A stretch of 64,000 bases of DNA from Boswellia sacra (GCA_013180625.2 SNVD02005071.1:156410-220409), one strand, 5' to 3'. Positions 1 through 12,342 are shown, numbered from the stretch's first letter. Notes: generated from the sequence alone by a model not told the origin. Made by a program: numbers and translations.

Positions 1-61
1 CATTCCTTCTCCAATTCACTCCGCACGTACTCCTCCACTATACTGAAATCAACAAGATCCA

Positions 62-2013
62 ATGTCGAATAATGAGCCGAGAATGGACGTAAATCCTAGA
101 TATGAAGAAGCTAATTTGGGCTCTGAAAATGACTGCCGTCGGGCTAACACATTTAGGTGGATGCTGCCTATTGTGTATTCATCACCTGCAGTTGGCGATG
201 ATGCTTCATCGTTTGTAGTTGATGGGATGAGGTTAGGGTTGGGTAGATGTTTAATAGCAAAACGAAGCTTTGTGAGAAGTTATCGAATTTGGCACTAAGA
301 TGTAACTTTCAATTCAAGGTAAGGAACTCCAATGCAACAAGGTTTGAGGTTGTCTGCCGTGCTGAATCTTGTAAATGGTGTTTGCATGCCACAAAAGTTA
401 CCGATTCACATTTCTTCCGAGTGAAAAAGTATAACCATCACACATGCTCCGGGGTCGGACTTCACCCAAATCACAAACAGGCAACTGCATATATCATTGG
501 CCAACATATTAAGAGCAAATTCGTCGAGGCTTCGAGAATATATTGTCCGAGGGATATTATGTCTGATGTTCAGGAGTCATTGGGTGTTAATATCACATAC
601 AACAAGGCATGGAGGGCAAAGGAGGCAGCTTTGCAAAAACTTCACGGTTCTCATGAGGAATCATTCACACTACTCCTCCAGTATATGTATATGATTGAGA
701 AAGCAAACCCAGGTACAAAAAAGACTTTAGAAACTGATGACAACAATCATTTTAGATACTTTTTCATGAGTATGAGGGCCTCTATTGCTGGATTTGCATC
801 ATCAATTAGATCAGTTATCACAGTTGATGGTTCTTTTTTGAAAGAAAAATAGAGAGGTACAATGTTTTTGGCTTCTTGTATAGATGAAAATAAACAAATA
901 TATCCCTTGGCATTTGGAGTTGGGCATTCTGAAAATGATGACTCGTGAAACTAGTTCATGAGACAGTTGCGTGATCATGTTGTACAAAATGTCTGAGATC
1001 TTATTTTTATTTCTGACCGTCATCATAGCATTGAACGAGCTATTGTGGTAGTTTTTCCTCATGCACTGCATGGATTGTGCACTCATCATCTGAAGGGTAA
1101 CTTGAAGGCCACGTTCAAGTACAAGACTTTGTTGGATATATTACCTCAAGCTGCAAAGATATATCACTGTGCTGATTTCAATTATCATATGCGGCAAATA
1201 GAATCGTATATGCCTGCAGCAGCAACTTATCTTCGAGAGATCGGAGTTGATAGATGGGAATGTTCACAGTTTCATGGCCGACGATATAACATCATGACAA
1301 CAAATATAGCTGAATTGATGAACAGCAGCTTGTGAGATGCGCGATTCCTTCCAGTTACATTGTTAGCAGAATATTATCTGACAAACTTATAGAAATGGTT
1401 CTACGAGTGTCGAGAGTTATTTGCTAACTCAGAATAACATCTCTTGTCATGGGCTAACAAGTTGATGGAGGAGCGTTTAAAAAAAGGCGAACGTATGAGG
1501 GCTAGCGATGTCTCTCATACTTTGTATGAGGTGAGAGGCAACGACCGTGTTAGCATTGTTGACATGCACGCTCGAACATGCTCGTGCAGGGTGTTCGATC
1601 TTGACCAGCTTCTGTGTGCACATGTATTAGCTGTTTGTAAATGTATGAACCTACTGACGTGCCATGATTATTGTGCTCATTGGTATACGACTGAAACATT
1701 ACTACATGCATATGCTCTGCCAGTTGTTCTTGTTGGAGTTAGTAAGGATTGGATAGTTCCTAAGGAGGTACGCAGTAGAGTGGTTCTACCGCCAGTCATG
1801 AGGAGACCAGTCGGTCGTCCTCGGAGGAATCGAATCCCATCCGTTGGTGAGTCTAGCTCGTCTCGATCTTGCAGGCGGTGTGGAAGTTCCGGGCACAATC
1901 ATCAAACTTGTCAAAACCCAGTTCCACTTCATGATAGGGGATCATGTCTACCAAATGTAGGCAAGGGGTTTTTTTGTCTATGTAATATTATTTGTTTGCT
2001 GTCAGCGACGTAG
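62..2013 (+). pseudogene. MuDR-type transposase, degenerate (MULE, SWIM and zinc-knuckle domains)
   Basis: The reading frame is pieced together from 62-298, 247-852, 1045-1335 and 1444-2013. In order it shows: a MuDR N-terminal DNA-binding type region (KTKLCEKLSNLALRCNF, then RFEVVCRAESCKWCLHA); the MULE transposase core with ITVDGSFLK and, after a stop, FLASCIDENKQIYPLAFGVG; a DRHHSIERAI segment; a SWIM zinc finger (CSCRVFDLDQLLCAHVLAVC, a CxC...CxH pattern near 1579-1640); and a C-terminal zinc knuckle (CRRCGSSGHNHQTC near 1870-1912). Family members are usually 600-800 residues, so most of the protein is represented. In-frame stops at about 850, 946, 995, 1333 and 1390 and a frame change near 280 break it. 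Several stops sit where relatives have Trp, Arg or Gln, consistent with C-to-T decay. Confidence 0.85.
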
Positions 2014-3064
2014 TCTATTTACATTATTCTCATTTAATGTCGTACCCTCAGAATGCAACAACTCTCATTTTGTATTTATTAATTGTTTAGGTGACTATAT
2101 CTCAAGAAGTAACATCAAGAAAGATTAACAGAGATGTGATCACAGAGCTCACTCGAGTTTACAAGGAGAAATACTTGGATGAAAGAATTCTTGCATATTA
2201 TGGCTGTAAGACTCTCTTAATGACAAAAATAGTCAGACCAGCACATATCGTTTATACATGCCTTGTTATCGTTCGTAGGAATTTATTGTTACATTTTATA
2301 AAACTTTCATATATGATACATTCATTTATGTGCTTCATCAACGTATGCAATTTACATTATTTTTCGGGATAATGACATATACCAAATATCTGTAACAACA
2401 AATCATTCAATATGAGGTAACTTAATGCAACCAGAAATCATTCAATAAATTTTAGCTTTACTTCTTTGAATGAGATGTGCTGGCCTGACCATATTTATCT
2501 CTAATTGTTTCTTTTATTTCATACACATTTTAAGGGTGTTTTGGTACTTATATTATAAGTGGATGGAAAGACGGTGTCATAGAACGGTAAATGTAACAGA
2601 AGGTAGGTCTGTGGAGAGTTTTTCAAAACGTAAGGACTCTTTTTTAAAAAAATTACAAATGAGCCATCTCTATGACATTTACCCAAAAGATAGGGGAGGT
2701 ATATGTCATTATCCCATTATTTTTTCTGCTAAGAATTTATGTGCTTTATCATTAAAATAAATATTCATGTATGAGACACTTATTTATGTGCTTCGTCAAG
2801 GAAAAAAATATTCTTATATAAGTATAAAGCCTTCATGTATGAGACACGAATTTATGTGTTTCGTTAATGTATAAAACATGGAACGTATTGTGCCTAAAAC
2901 CATTCATGTATGAATGTACACGTATGTACCAATACATCAGGGATAAAATGTATTTACAAGTTTTCGAATCCCTATTCATGGAAAACATGTGGTACTAAAC
3001 AAAATATGACACTATGCAAAAATATGTAAATATCTACAAACTATATATCCATAAAAATGCGTAA
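2014..3064. other. Convergent spacer between the two transposon genes; no gene recognised
   Basis: AT-rich sequence between the 3' ends of the transposase and Ulp1-like remnants. A possible extra exon of the transposase side starts after the acceptor-like attgtttag at about 2090 and encodes a short Lys/Glu-rich stretch to about 2200, which I do not recognise. There are scattered repeats of a phrase like cattcatgtatgagaca at about 2285-2325, 2765-2790 and 2830-2860. Confidence 0.4.
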
Positions 3065-6000
3065 CTATACAAAATATATACAAGATACAAAATATATCAG
3101 GCCCGGTGAAGGCCGAGAATCCCTCCTCTGCCTATTGACGAACGCGATACGCCTAAAACTGTACTGCCATTCTCCGCCGCTGGACGTCCTCAAGAATGCC
3201 TTAATGGCTGTCAGTAGAATGCCCCCCGCTAGGAACTCCATGTACCTTAAGCAGTACACGTCGCATGCTCCTTCCCTAGCCTCCTGCTGTGGCACCTATG
3301 TCGAATCCTCGATGCGCTTAATTTCGAATGAGGTTGCGGGGTAGTCAGGACGATCGTAAACATCCATTGACACCATACGGGGTATCAACTTTGTCAGGCA
3401 CCGGACTGTATGTCTGACTGTGTCGATGGAATTGTTTGCCATAGATGAGTCATATATGACTACGACACAGCGAATCAAATCCATCTTGGCTGCCACCCAA
3501 TGCTCGTCTCCGATATTAACAAGGACATAGAGCTGAAAAGGAAATTGAGAACATGAAAATCATTGACAAAATTTCAATTAAAATAGCACAGACTAACACA
3601 TTAAATATTAATCCCGCAATAGGCAACTGCCCCAAGACAAACTGGACCATCTGATCCTCATCCATCCAGTTAATCTCATCCAGTCTGCCCGAGTATAGTT
3701 CCCACATTGACTTCACTTATGACTGCAATTTCATGTTTACAGTTAAAACATTTAAGGAAGCGAAAATTAACCTAGAACGAAATCAGATGTTTAGCAAATA
3801 CCTACCTAGAAAGTGGTGTCCAGGAAAGCACACCTTTGGACACCAGATACACCCATCTCACCAGCCCTACGACATAACACCCACATGTAGGTATCCATGT
3901 GCTGCATAAATAGTAATATTAGTCAATAAATAATGCAATTGCAAATCGCAATATTAGAGGAGATGACAAGGAATGAAACAAACCTCAGATTCTAGCCACG
4001 ACTCCCTCCTCATCAACGTCCTAAAGAACTCACAACCAACGATGCAGACGCACAAATCAATAGAACCTTGCCCCCCCTCCTTCCATTCATTGAAGCTGAT
4101 GTAATCAGCAGCTGGTATGGGGGCATGTGGGTCAAATAGTAGGACCTGCATCGACAGCTCAGTACGGGGTACAATGATTGCATCCTCTGTCACGGTCTCG
4201 CCACGACATACAGTGCGCTCCTCAGGGGGCTGAATATATGGTCTCTTTGTGGGCTCAACAACTGGGGCCTCCGGCAGTACATGCTGCTCGTTAGAGGCTT
4301 TCTCCTGGGGCTCAACCCTCACCCTTTTTCTACTTGATGGACTGACAAAGGGGCTCTGTTTATGCTTTTTCGATAATCGATATCGACCTTAGAGCATAAC
4401 AAAGGTCGTGGGAGAAGCATTGACTGCATGAAAACTCGTGTCCATCTGTTCAGGTTCTGTTGGCTCCTGACCTTTACCGTCCTCGCCTGAACCTCCATCT
4501 GATTCCTATATTAAAGCAAACCATAACATCAGTTTAAGCGGTGTGACATCATGGAAAGCACTAAATCCGTGTACTAACTAGTGCAACGTACCGTGACAGC
4601 ATCTGAGGTTTGGCTACCCAGTAGAACAACAGCCTTACATAGACGAACTATCTCCCCCTGCATGTCTTTGTTCTCCTCCCGTAACATCATTGTCTCCCTC
4701 CATAACAGTGTCATCTTCTCTCGGAGTCCTGCAAGCTCATGCAGAACTGTGCTCTCGAATCCATCATGGAACAGCTGCGCCTGTATAGCATTATTCACGA
4801 TCACTATGATAAACCAACCAACTAGTAATGTAAACGGATAAGTATACTAATCTAAATACTCAATACTTACCTTCGAGCTTGAAGGGACATCGTGTACAAA
4901 AGGGGAACTGTCACGGTAGGTGATCTCGTGACCCGAAGGAGGAATCGAATCGCCTGCAGGACCATAGCTGTCAAACCTGGTAGGCGCAGGACTGCTGGAG
5001 GGACCAGCTCTGTCGATGTCTGCCCCCACATCAGGCCTATCGACGGGACTATGTCTACGGGGATGAGTTCTAGAATGATCCTCATGACCGTGTGCTGAAC
5101 GTACAAGGGGGGAAGCAAGCGACGGAGACCGTACACATTCACCCACAGGATTAGATGTGTGTCTAGCTGGCCCCACATCAGGTCTAATAGGGGAAATAGG
5201 CGACGGAGACAGTACATGTTCATCCGCAGGATTGGATGTGTCTTTGGCTGGCCCCACATCAGGTCCAATAAGGAAACTCTAAACAACAGGAGGTGGAGCT
5301 GATGGAATCTCTGTTGGAAGTGGCTCAATCCTCTTATCGGGTACTAAAGAAGCATCCACAGATGTCGCCCAGTCTACATGTGCACCTCTCCAGATGTCAA
5401 CTACTTCAGCAAACCTAATATACCACTGTGTCCTCTGCTCCATCTCAGATGGCTCCAAAAGGACGAGTGGACGAGCTTGCGTCAACAAATAATCCATCAA
5501 ATTAAACAGTGATTCGCTGTGACCGAAAATAGGAAAAGTTCATAAGACAGGGGAACCTTACATACTTGCCTCCTAACCAGCAGGACATCACGTTTGACGA
5601 TGTCCTCCAACGGGGTCATCTTTGTCTCCCACTTCAACCAGCGCGGTATCCTCCCCTCCAAGTCGTTGCCCACTCGTCCATATGTCACGCCAATATACGG
5701 CACGGCCTCATACAACCAAACCTTAATAACATAGGGTTATTTAGTGACACTATGTATTTAATTTAAATTTGTGCACCAAAGAAAATTAAAAACATGTCAA
5801 TACATTTGTTTTGCAGTATGTACCTGAATAGCGTAGGGGCACCCTTCTAAGTTATATTTCTCTACCTGCTTACTCTTGGCTTCCGCTCGTTTCTTGTACT
5901 TTTCTAACCTCCCAGCCAAAGCGTTTTTCATTCCTTTAAGTGTCTTATCAAAAGACACAGATCCCCATGGATAATTGTTAAAATTATCTAGTGTGTTGAC

Positions 6001-6687
6001 AAAATTCAACCACACATGGGAGACAATTCGGCTTAATCCCGTGCCATGAAAAAACGTTCTAGCACATAGTATAAGGCTAGCTTCACAACATCCTCATCTA
6101 GCATAGCTGAGACATTCAATTTGCGAAGTCTCCCATAGAATTCCCTGAGCTCTATGTCCTCGCCATCGAAGTACGTATCCAACAGGGGGCACAGATTCAA
6201 GACAATCGGTATTGATGGCACGGTGGAAGCAAATGTCAATCCGGTATCCAAACCGAACTCATGGCAGAAAAAACAAATCAATCTTCTTGCAAAGAAGGAA
6301 AAAAAATATAAGATGCTAATAATGGTAACAAAAAAATCACTACAAATACCATATGCTCAAAAAAGAAATTTTTTAACTACATTGTAGTTCAAAACCATAT
6401 TTTTACCTTCAATAAGGAACCAGATCTCTTCATCGTAGCCCACTATGTTAACCTCCCACAGAAGCACATTGTGCACCAACTGAGATGGAAAGGACAGCTC
6501 CCGAATGTCTAGAAGAAACCCAAAACATGTATTACGAAACATGTCTTGATGCCTCGCACTCAAATGCGCGCGAATCCGTTCTATACAGTCCAAACCTGTC
6601 AAGTTTGTAATCACCGCATGGTAGTGCTCATCATATGATGTCTTCAGGGTGAAGGACAGTCCAAATTCATTTGTCATTTGCTTCAAC
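3065..6687 (-). pseudogene. DUF1985 / Ulp1-type (C48) cysteine protease-like gene of a Mutator-like element
   Basis: Read on - from 6687 downward. The DUF1985 domain spans 6687-6407 (CFGFLLDIRELSFPSQLVHN), an intron with GTAAAA...AG borders, then about 6285-5797 (LDTYFDGEDIEL; VVKLALYYVLERFF; FNNYPWGSVSFDKTLKGMK) with a small frameshift near 6030, and 5715-5497 (YEAVPYIG). A Pro/Ser-rich linker with imperfect repeats (RPDVGPA.HTSNP) lies at 5257-4847 and a heptad-like helix (REKMTLLWRETMMLREENKDM) at 4804-4574. The protease part includes HMDTYMWVLCRR near 3900-3865, EHWVAAKMDL (His and Asp of the triad) near 3510-3480, and QQEAREGACDVYC (Gln and Cys) near 3290-3250. A TAG in frame at about 3302 precedes the Gln-Cys segment. 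Ulp1-type proteases remove SUMO; activity here is unlikely. Confidence 0.75.
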
Positions 6688-6950
6688 CTGCAAAAACAAA
6701 TCCGTTATAGTTATATATGATGCAAAAAGACAAAAAAATAAGGTTAAAACAAGCAAACTGTCTAAACGTTCAATACACTCGACAAAACTCGAAAAATCAT
6801 GTCTGATACCTCCAACCGACAATACTACTGTGTCGGATGTCGGATTATTCAAGTGTCAGATTCTGTAAACTCTTCAGATGATGTATCTGACACTCGAATC
6901 AGACACTCGACAAAATTATTTTCACTTTCATCCGATCAGTCGAAATTGTT
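6687..6950 (-). repeat. Truncated intron of the DUF1985 gene carrying TCGAGTGTCGG-type motifs
   Basis: The intron acceptor (tttttgcag before GTTGAAGCA on -) is at 6689-6688. Beyond it the + strand holds a conserved block (cgttatagttatatatgatgc at about 6703) and short motifs such as actcgaca, tgtcggatgt and tctgacactcga between 6775 and 6910. The same block and motifs recur at 55830-56480 and, inverted, in the hAT element at 58380-59150. Confidence 0.6.
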
Positions 6951-6953
6951 TAC

Positions 6954-8625
6954 CAACGTTTTTCTTTTAAATATGAAGGTGACTTATCTAGGTGGTTCTT
7001 CTTATAAAAAAGGTATATTTATTTTGGCTATTTGAATTCAATAACAATTTGTTAAACTTAATTTTACGAAATACTTATAGATTGTTTTTGTAAGGTATAA
7101 CAGTTAGCATTTAAATTTTAGTTTATTAAACTGTTTTAAATTCATTTTCTAAAATTTTAAAATTCATTTTTAAACTGCTCCAGACCTATGAATGATGCAA
7201 CTAAGATGGAATTTCTTTATGTGAAACCTGCTAGGTAATTAATATTACGATTGGAATTTGTGGTGTTTTGTCGAACTGTATGAAGCATCGAAGTCGCTTG
7301 ATGATACACTTGTGCCGTGGAAACAAAAATATAATTTGATGTGTCGGGTGGTGAGGTCCGTTGAAAATATAATTTACATTTATTGTGATTTATTGCTATT
7401 CTATCTAGAAACAGCGTTGGTTTATAGTGACTGAGTTAACAAATCCCTAAGTTTCAACATGATATGTTAAATATTTAAAATACAAGAGTCCATTTTCTTT
7501 CTATTACCATCAATTTTATCAAGAATGAGGATTTGGCTTCACATTAATTTTTATAAGTCTTGTACTATATATATTTTATGTAGGTCTTGAATGATTGAGA
7601 TATATTATATTTTTTTCTCTCACTTATTATGTATTAACCATCAAACATCTATTTATATCTTATTAATATGATGGTCAGATCAAAAGAGAGTTCTAATCTT
7701 TTTATCGAATAAAGGTTTTCTTATTGATAATTTATTTTAACGTGCAATATTTTTTATTTTATAATTAACTTTACATTGCACAAACAGATTAATCTTTAAT
7801 GGATATATACCTAACGATATATTTCAAATACTATGTAACTTAATGTTGTATAAAATATAAATATTATTGATATTTAAGGTGACTTGTGACGCATTCCAAT
7901 GACGGAGGAACAGTGGATCCGTTGACAGCTAGGTACCTTTGGTCTTTAATGCATGGTCACATTGTTAGGTTTTAGAAATTGATACTTAAAAGTTTCAACT
8001 AACACATGTAAATTATGTTTATGGATCAGTGTGCATCACATGACACGATGTCCAATATGACAAAATTTATATAAGAATAAAGCGATTCGTCCGATCATAA
8101 TTGCATGTTTCATGCTTGGTTCTTTCAGGGAATTGTATTTTATACTGGGAACTTGAAACAGCTTGGCTTGACTTAATTTCTTAATGTTTACATACATTTT
8201 CTTTCAAAACGAAGAAAATTTTATACGCCATTAATTTATTCCAAAATCAATGATATATTACCACTCTAATCATTTCTAGATAGAATGAATATAACATGAT
8301 AAAATGTAGATGTGCAATACAAATTACTAAATTAGTAGCTGGTGTTGGAAACAAATTTTACCCAGTAGAATATGAGGTTTACCTTACCATTACAATCATT
8401 TCATAATAAAATGAATCAAATACGTGACATTAAATTAGAGTACTGATTTTAATTTAGTCAAGAAAAAAAATCAGCAACCATAAATAGCAGGTATTTATAT
8501 GAATTGAGCGATTACCACGACCATTGTATGTAACTAACGGCAAGCTATGGCAGTCGGAAAAAGTAGAAACAGCTACCAGAAAAGAAATTAAATTAAAGGA
8601 AATTAAAGAATTTTTTCTAATGACA
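6954..8625. repeat. Non-coding repeat unit A (first copy of a roughly 2 kb unit)
   Basis: Starts with caacgtttttcttttaaata and follows units B (from about 13265) and C (from about 16645) almost line by line. Shared landmarks include gtggttcttcttat, aacttaattttacgaaatac, gatgtgtcgg, atcacatgacacgatgtc, aacttgaaacagcttggctt and ggcaagctatggcagtcgg. It lacks the upstream 300 bases seen in B because the Mutator-like element's edge lies at about 6950. No open reading frame of note. It shows the uninterrupted state of two sites that carry insertions in unit B (near 7289 and near 8190). Confidence 0.7.
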
Positions 8626-9649
8626 AAATAACTTAAAACATTATATTAGAACAATTGAAGAATTCTTTGAAAACCTTGAGGGAACTCGGGGCTAAAAACA
8701 GCTGTCCTATAGGATTCAGACAAAAAATTGGTTTAGAGAAAAAAAAGTATACCTTGATTCATTAAATGGCTCCCATATGAAAACTATCTAATTAGATGCA
8801 GGGAGGAATCAATAATGATAATTTTATCAAATTCTAACCGAAAATTTGGGTTCCAAATTATATGTATTTAATGAATTATTGTTATAATAAATAATGTAGG
8901 TAGTTTTAAATTCATGTTAAATCATTTGAAAAATGCATGATTTTTGGATAAGTTTTAAAACGTGTAAGTACCACCATTTAGGAAGAATTCTGGTTCGTTG
9001 GAATTAAAGAAAAAATATGATTTTGGCTCGAATTGGTAAAAGTTAATTGATAAAAAAAAAGGAGTTAAAGTGAAAATTTTAAATTTTACTCAAAAGTAAC
9101 GGTATACTTGATATTAATAAAAAGACATTGATTAATTGAACACATAATTATTTTATAAATATAATTTTTAATGTATTATTTTTCATGGCAGAGTAGGAGA
9201 GAGTCAAATGATCCTTGCTATATGATTATGACATGATTCATCGAATTATTATTAACTACTACGTTATATAATCCAAGAAGCCTAAACCTAAAGGGCCACT
9301 GCGCAGCCCTAGATGCACAAAACCCCATGAGGGAGTAGTACATCTTGACGTTAATTAATTAATAGGCCTTTGGATCATCAATAACTGCGACAAAATGTAA
9401 TAAAAAGAAAGCTAGATAGAGTCAACATTAAAAATGTCACATGATTTCATATGACATGTTTGGTAATCTATGCTGTGAACGTAATATTACAATTGACACC
9501 GTTACAAAATGTACACTAATTCGATTGTCATCAGATTTGTTAACAGACGATATAGTCTCATAGGGATTTCAATAGAATGCTCTTAAATTAAACTTTCTAC
9601 TATTTATCACACAAGAGGTTAGGAGTGCATGCACGGTTACAGTCTAACA
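8626..9649. other. AT-rich intergenic DNA, no gene seen
   Basis: No coding frame, RNA gene or clear repeat boundary was found between repeat units A and D. The stretch contains homopolymer A/T runs and a short GC-richer patch at about 9280-9340 (ggccactgcgcagccctaga) that I cannot assign. Confidence 0.4.
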
Positions 9650-10200
9650 TTATTGCTCAGGTTTGAATTGATAGTAATCTGATCGTTTGGTTAATTAAAG
9701 CGACTAAGAAGTTTCAACCACTCAGGGAAATTAGGTTTATAGACTTGCGTGCATCATATGATTCAATCATTCAAATACTTTGTAGGATATGAGAAGTTTA
9801 ACTTCCAACTCAATAAAGAGAATAATATTAAATTACAGTGCTGATTTGAATTTAATGATTAAAAAAAAAACTATTGACCAACAAAGGTAGGCATTTCTAA
9901 TAAGCGACTACCACAACTAGTATTTAATTGATGACGAGCTATGTCGGTCATAATATTTAAGTTTACGAAATAATCGCCTTTCTATATGCAAGAAGTCGGC
10001 ATAGCTTTCCATTAATTTGTTCCATGTTTCGAGTTTACTTCAGCTTAAGAAACAATAACTTATTTGTAATCACTTATTTATTAAGTACAATATTTTCCTG
10101 CTTGGTTATACGTTTTAAAGCTAATTAACTTTAATACAGATCATCAAATAATCCATCAGTAAAGAGTTTCAAAAGTAAGCAGGGAAATATATGCTTTTTG
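9650..10200. repeat. Non-coding repeat unit D, diverged copy; near match to 60655-61033
   Basis: Shares gaattgatagtaatct and attaaagcgactaagaagt with units A-C in a diverged form. From about 9797 (aacttccaactcaataaaga) to 10185 (agtttcaaaagtaagc) it is closely repeated at 60655-61033, including gaagtcggcatagctttcc and atcatcaaataatccatca. No coding potential. Confidence 0.65.
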
Positions 10201-11160
10201 AAAATTGGATTTTCGATAATCTTCTTTTGATATGTCAGTTTCAAAACTAACTTTACTAAAAATCATTAGCAAAATAATTATTGGATTATTTTTATATTTT
10301 AATAAATTTACATAAAAATAAAAAAGAAAATTATCTTTTGAGATGTCACTGAATGGTGGCCACACCGTTTGTGTCAACACCAGTGTAGCCAGTGGATGGT
10401 AGAACAAAAATGACCAGCAATAGCCAATTTACTTATTTAGAAGGTTTTCTCAAATTTAGAATGTGACATTTGCCATAGAAAAGTCTGATCAAATATTTCA
10501 TTAGCTTTGTGTCCAAATGCCGGATCCTGCGTTTAGAAACTTATGTCATTATGTTGATCAGCTCTTGCCAAATATTTCTATGCTAGTAACGTTGGAAGAC
10601 AAGCTTTGACCACAGTTGTCAAAAATTTATGCACTGATAAATTTAATTTTCACAACATATGATAACAAATTATATAAAAATTAATTAATTGATTTGTAAA
10701 GTGGTAAAAAAAAAAAACTGTGTTTGTGGATTGGAGGTGAGTCTCTATAGATAGCTGTGTTATCCAATTTTATTAAAATTATATATTATTATAAATATTT
10801 TTTTCTCTCTCATGACACTGCCGGAGTTAGATAACTGATTATTTTTCATTTTCCTTTAAACAAGATTTCATAAAATTATTAAAATGCTTATTACAAATTA
10901 GGATTTATGACTCAACAATTTGCTAAACATATGACACAAATGGCATCACATACAGAGAGGACAGCGAAACACAATCTCATAACGTTTGCTTTAATTTGAT
11001 TTTTGTTTGTTAAATGGTTTTATTTTTCCTTTCTTACAAAATTTACATTGACATCTTTTTGGTTTAAAATTTTTTTTATGGTGAATTAATTACCATTCCA
11101 AATTAAACTACAGAAACCTAGTTTGATATTTAATTGATGCAAATAGTCAAAAGTGAACAT
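10201..11160. other. AT-rich intergenic DNA, no gene seen
   Basis: No convincing coding frame or RNA gene. A phrase at about 10340-10400 (gaatggtggccacaccgtttg) weakly resembles 18307-18345 (gaatggcggccgtcggtgtt), which suggests that the tails of the repeat units also extend into this DNA. Confidence 0.4.
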
Positions 11161-11176
11161 TTAGGATGGGATATGT

Positions 11177-11386
11177 TTGGAAGACTCAAAAAGAGTCAAG
11201 ATGACAATACTCAGCAACAAGACAATATTACAATATTTGAGGGCCCAACAATTACTTGCTACCAAGTATGAAAATCCAACCGGCATTGAAAATTCAAGAT
11301 GGCAACACGCAATGACAAGAAGACCTATCAATGATGCAATCGACGAGTTTCCTTTTAAAAAGTTACGCAATAGATGTTATGATTGA
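11177..11386 (+). other. Small unrecognised open frame, 69 codons, partly repeated near 60134
   Basis: Encodes a 69-residue peptide with the segment MTILSNKTILQYLRAQQL and a basic C-terminus. The frame at 60134-60200 starts similarly (ETTTLSNKTLLSDKVRAN) before diverging. A shared frame between two diverged copies could be a relic of a coding exon or simply nucleotide conservation of the repeat. No domain is recognised, and no promoter or splice evidence supports expression. Confidence 0.25.
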
Positions 11387-11474
11387 AATTTGAAGGTTAG
11401 TGGAAGAATGTAGTGAATCGTGTAACACGCATGAGAGAGAGTGCATTGAATTCCTCTTTTATTAGCCGAATACC

Positions 11475-11878
11475 GTGTAATTCTAATTTATCTCTTAAGA
11501 TTAGACTTAAAAAAAATTGAGCACTTTAATTTTTTAAAATCTAAGAATACCCCCTAAGGTTACTGTAGCGCCGTTAGATTTAACGGGAAATGTATTAAAC
11601 CGTTAGATTTAACGGAAAATGTATTGAATAATAACTTAATTCTAATATTAGATTTAACTAAAAATGTATTAAATAATAACTTAACACTAATAAGCAGTAA
11701 AATAGACTATAATACCCTTTTATAAATGGTTTCTAAAGCGTTAAGTTACTATTTAATATATTTTCCGTTAAATCTAACAGTGATACAGTAACCTCAGGGG
11801 GTAATTTTGAGTTTCAGAAAACTGAGGTCCTCAATTTTCTTTTGGCCTAACCTCAGGGGGCAAATTAGAATTAACCCG
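11475..11878. mobile_element. Foldback element with long terminal inverted repeats
   Basis: The left arm (gtgtaattctaattt, ...aataccccctaaggttactgt, then gttagatttaacggaaaatgt) is matched in inverted orientation by the right arm (cgttaaatctaacagtgat, acagtaacctcagggggtaa, ...gggggcaaattagaattaac). The arms are about 150 bases each, so nearly the whole element can fold back. No coding sequence. Superfamily is not certain; long arms fit a Mutator-type or foldback MITE. No clean target duplication was identified. Confidence 0.65.
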
Positions 11879-12042
11879 GCGAAGATTAAAGAATAAAGAT
11901 GCTTGTTTTCTAGAAACGTACGAAAAGATAAATCTATTTGTCGTGTGTTAAATTATATGTCGTCTAATTTATTGCTGTTCTATCTACAAAAACAGTGCTG
12001 ATAGTGATTAAGAGTAACAAAGAAAGTTATCGTTCCCAATTA

Positions 12043-12334
12043 TGGGTGTTCACGGATCGAGTCGGATCGGGTTTTCTCATACCCGATCACAATTCGATAC
12101 TATTTAAACCCAATTATTTTAATCCGATTCGGGTTACTATTCAATACCGACCCGACAAAAACCCGATCGGGTCGGATCGGGTTTAATTTAATTATGCCAA
12201 ATATTCTAACCCGATTTGCAACCCGACACTGTTCAAACCCAATTATTTTAACCCGATTCGGGTCACTATTTAATACCGACCCGAAAAAAACCCGACCAAC
12301 CCGATCGGGTCGGGGATTTTTTAACACCTCTACT
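12043..12334. mobile_element. Non-autonomous hAT-type MITE with 8-bp target duplication
   Basis: Flanked by the direct repeat CCCAATTA at 12035-12042 and 12335-12342 (extends to 9 bases with the preceding T). Ends read tgggtgttcacgg on the left and, inverted, agtagaggtgtta on the right, in keeping with hAT ends. The 292-bp interior is a series of direct and inverted copies of cccgatcgggtcgg and aacccaattattttaa-cccgattcgggt. No coding frame. Confidence 0.75.
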
Positions 12335-12342
12335 CCCAATTA

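Larger units (their letters stand above)
1..6950. mobile_element. Mutator-like element of the ULP-carrying (KI/Kaonashi) type, truncated at both ends
   Basis: A MuDR-type transposase remnant on + (62-2013) and a DUF1985/Ulp1-type cysteine protease remnant on - (3065-6687) converge within 7 kb. Mutator-like elements that carry both genes are known in plants as Kaonashi/KI elements; assigning this one to them is inference from the gene pair. The left terminal repeat is outside the window. On the right, similarity to the second copy at 54.6-56.5 kb stops near 6950, where the sequence changes into the non-coding repeat unit A, so the right end with the first exon and terminal repeat is lost. Both genes are broken, so the element is not autonomous. 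Confidence 0.7.

Noticed and set aside
4581..5098. Plus-strand frames in the linker of the DUF1985 gene
   Set aside because: Antisense to the Pro/Ser-rich linker and helix; codon pattern and family match support the minus strand.
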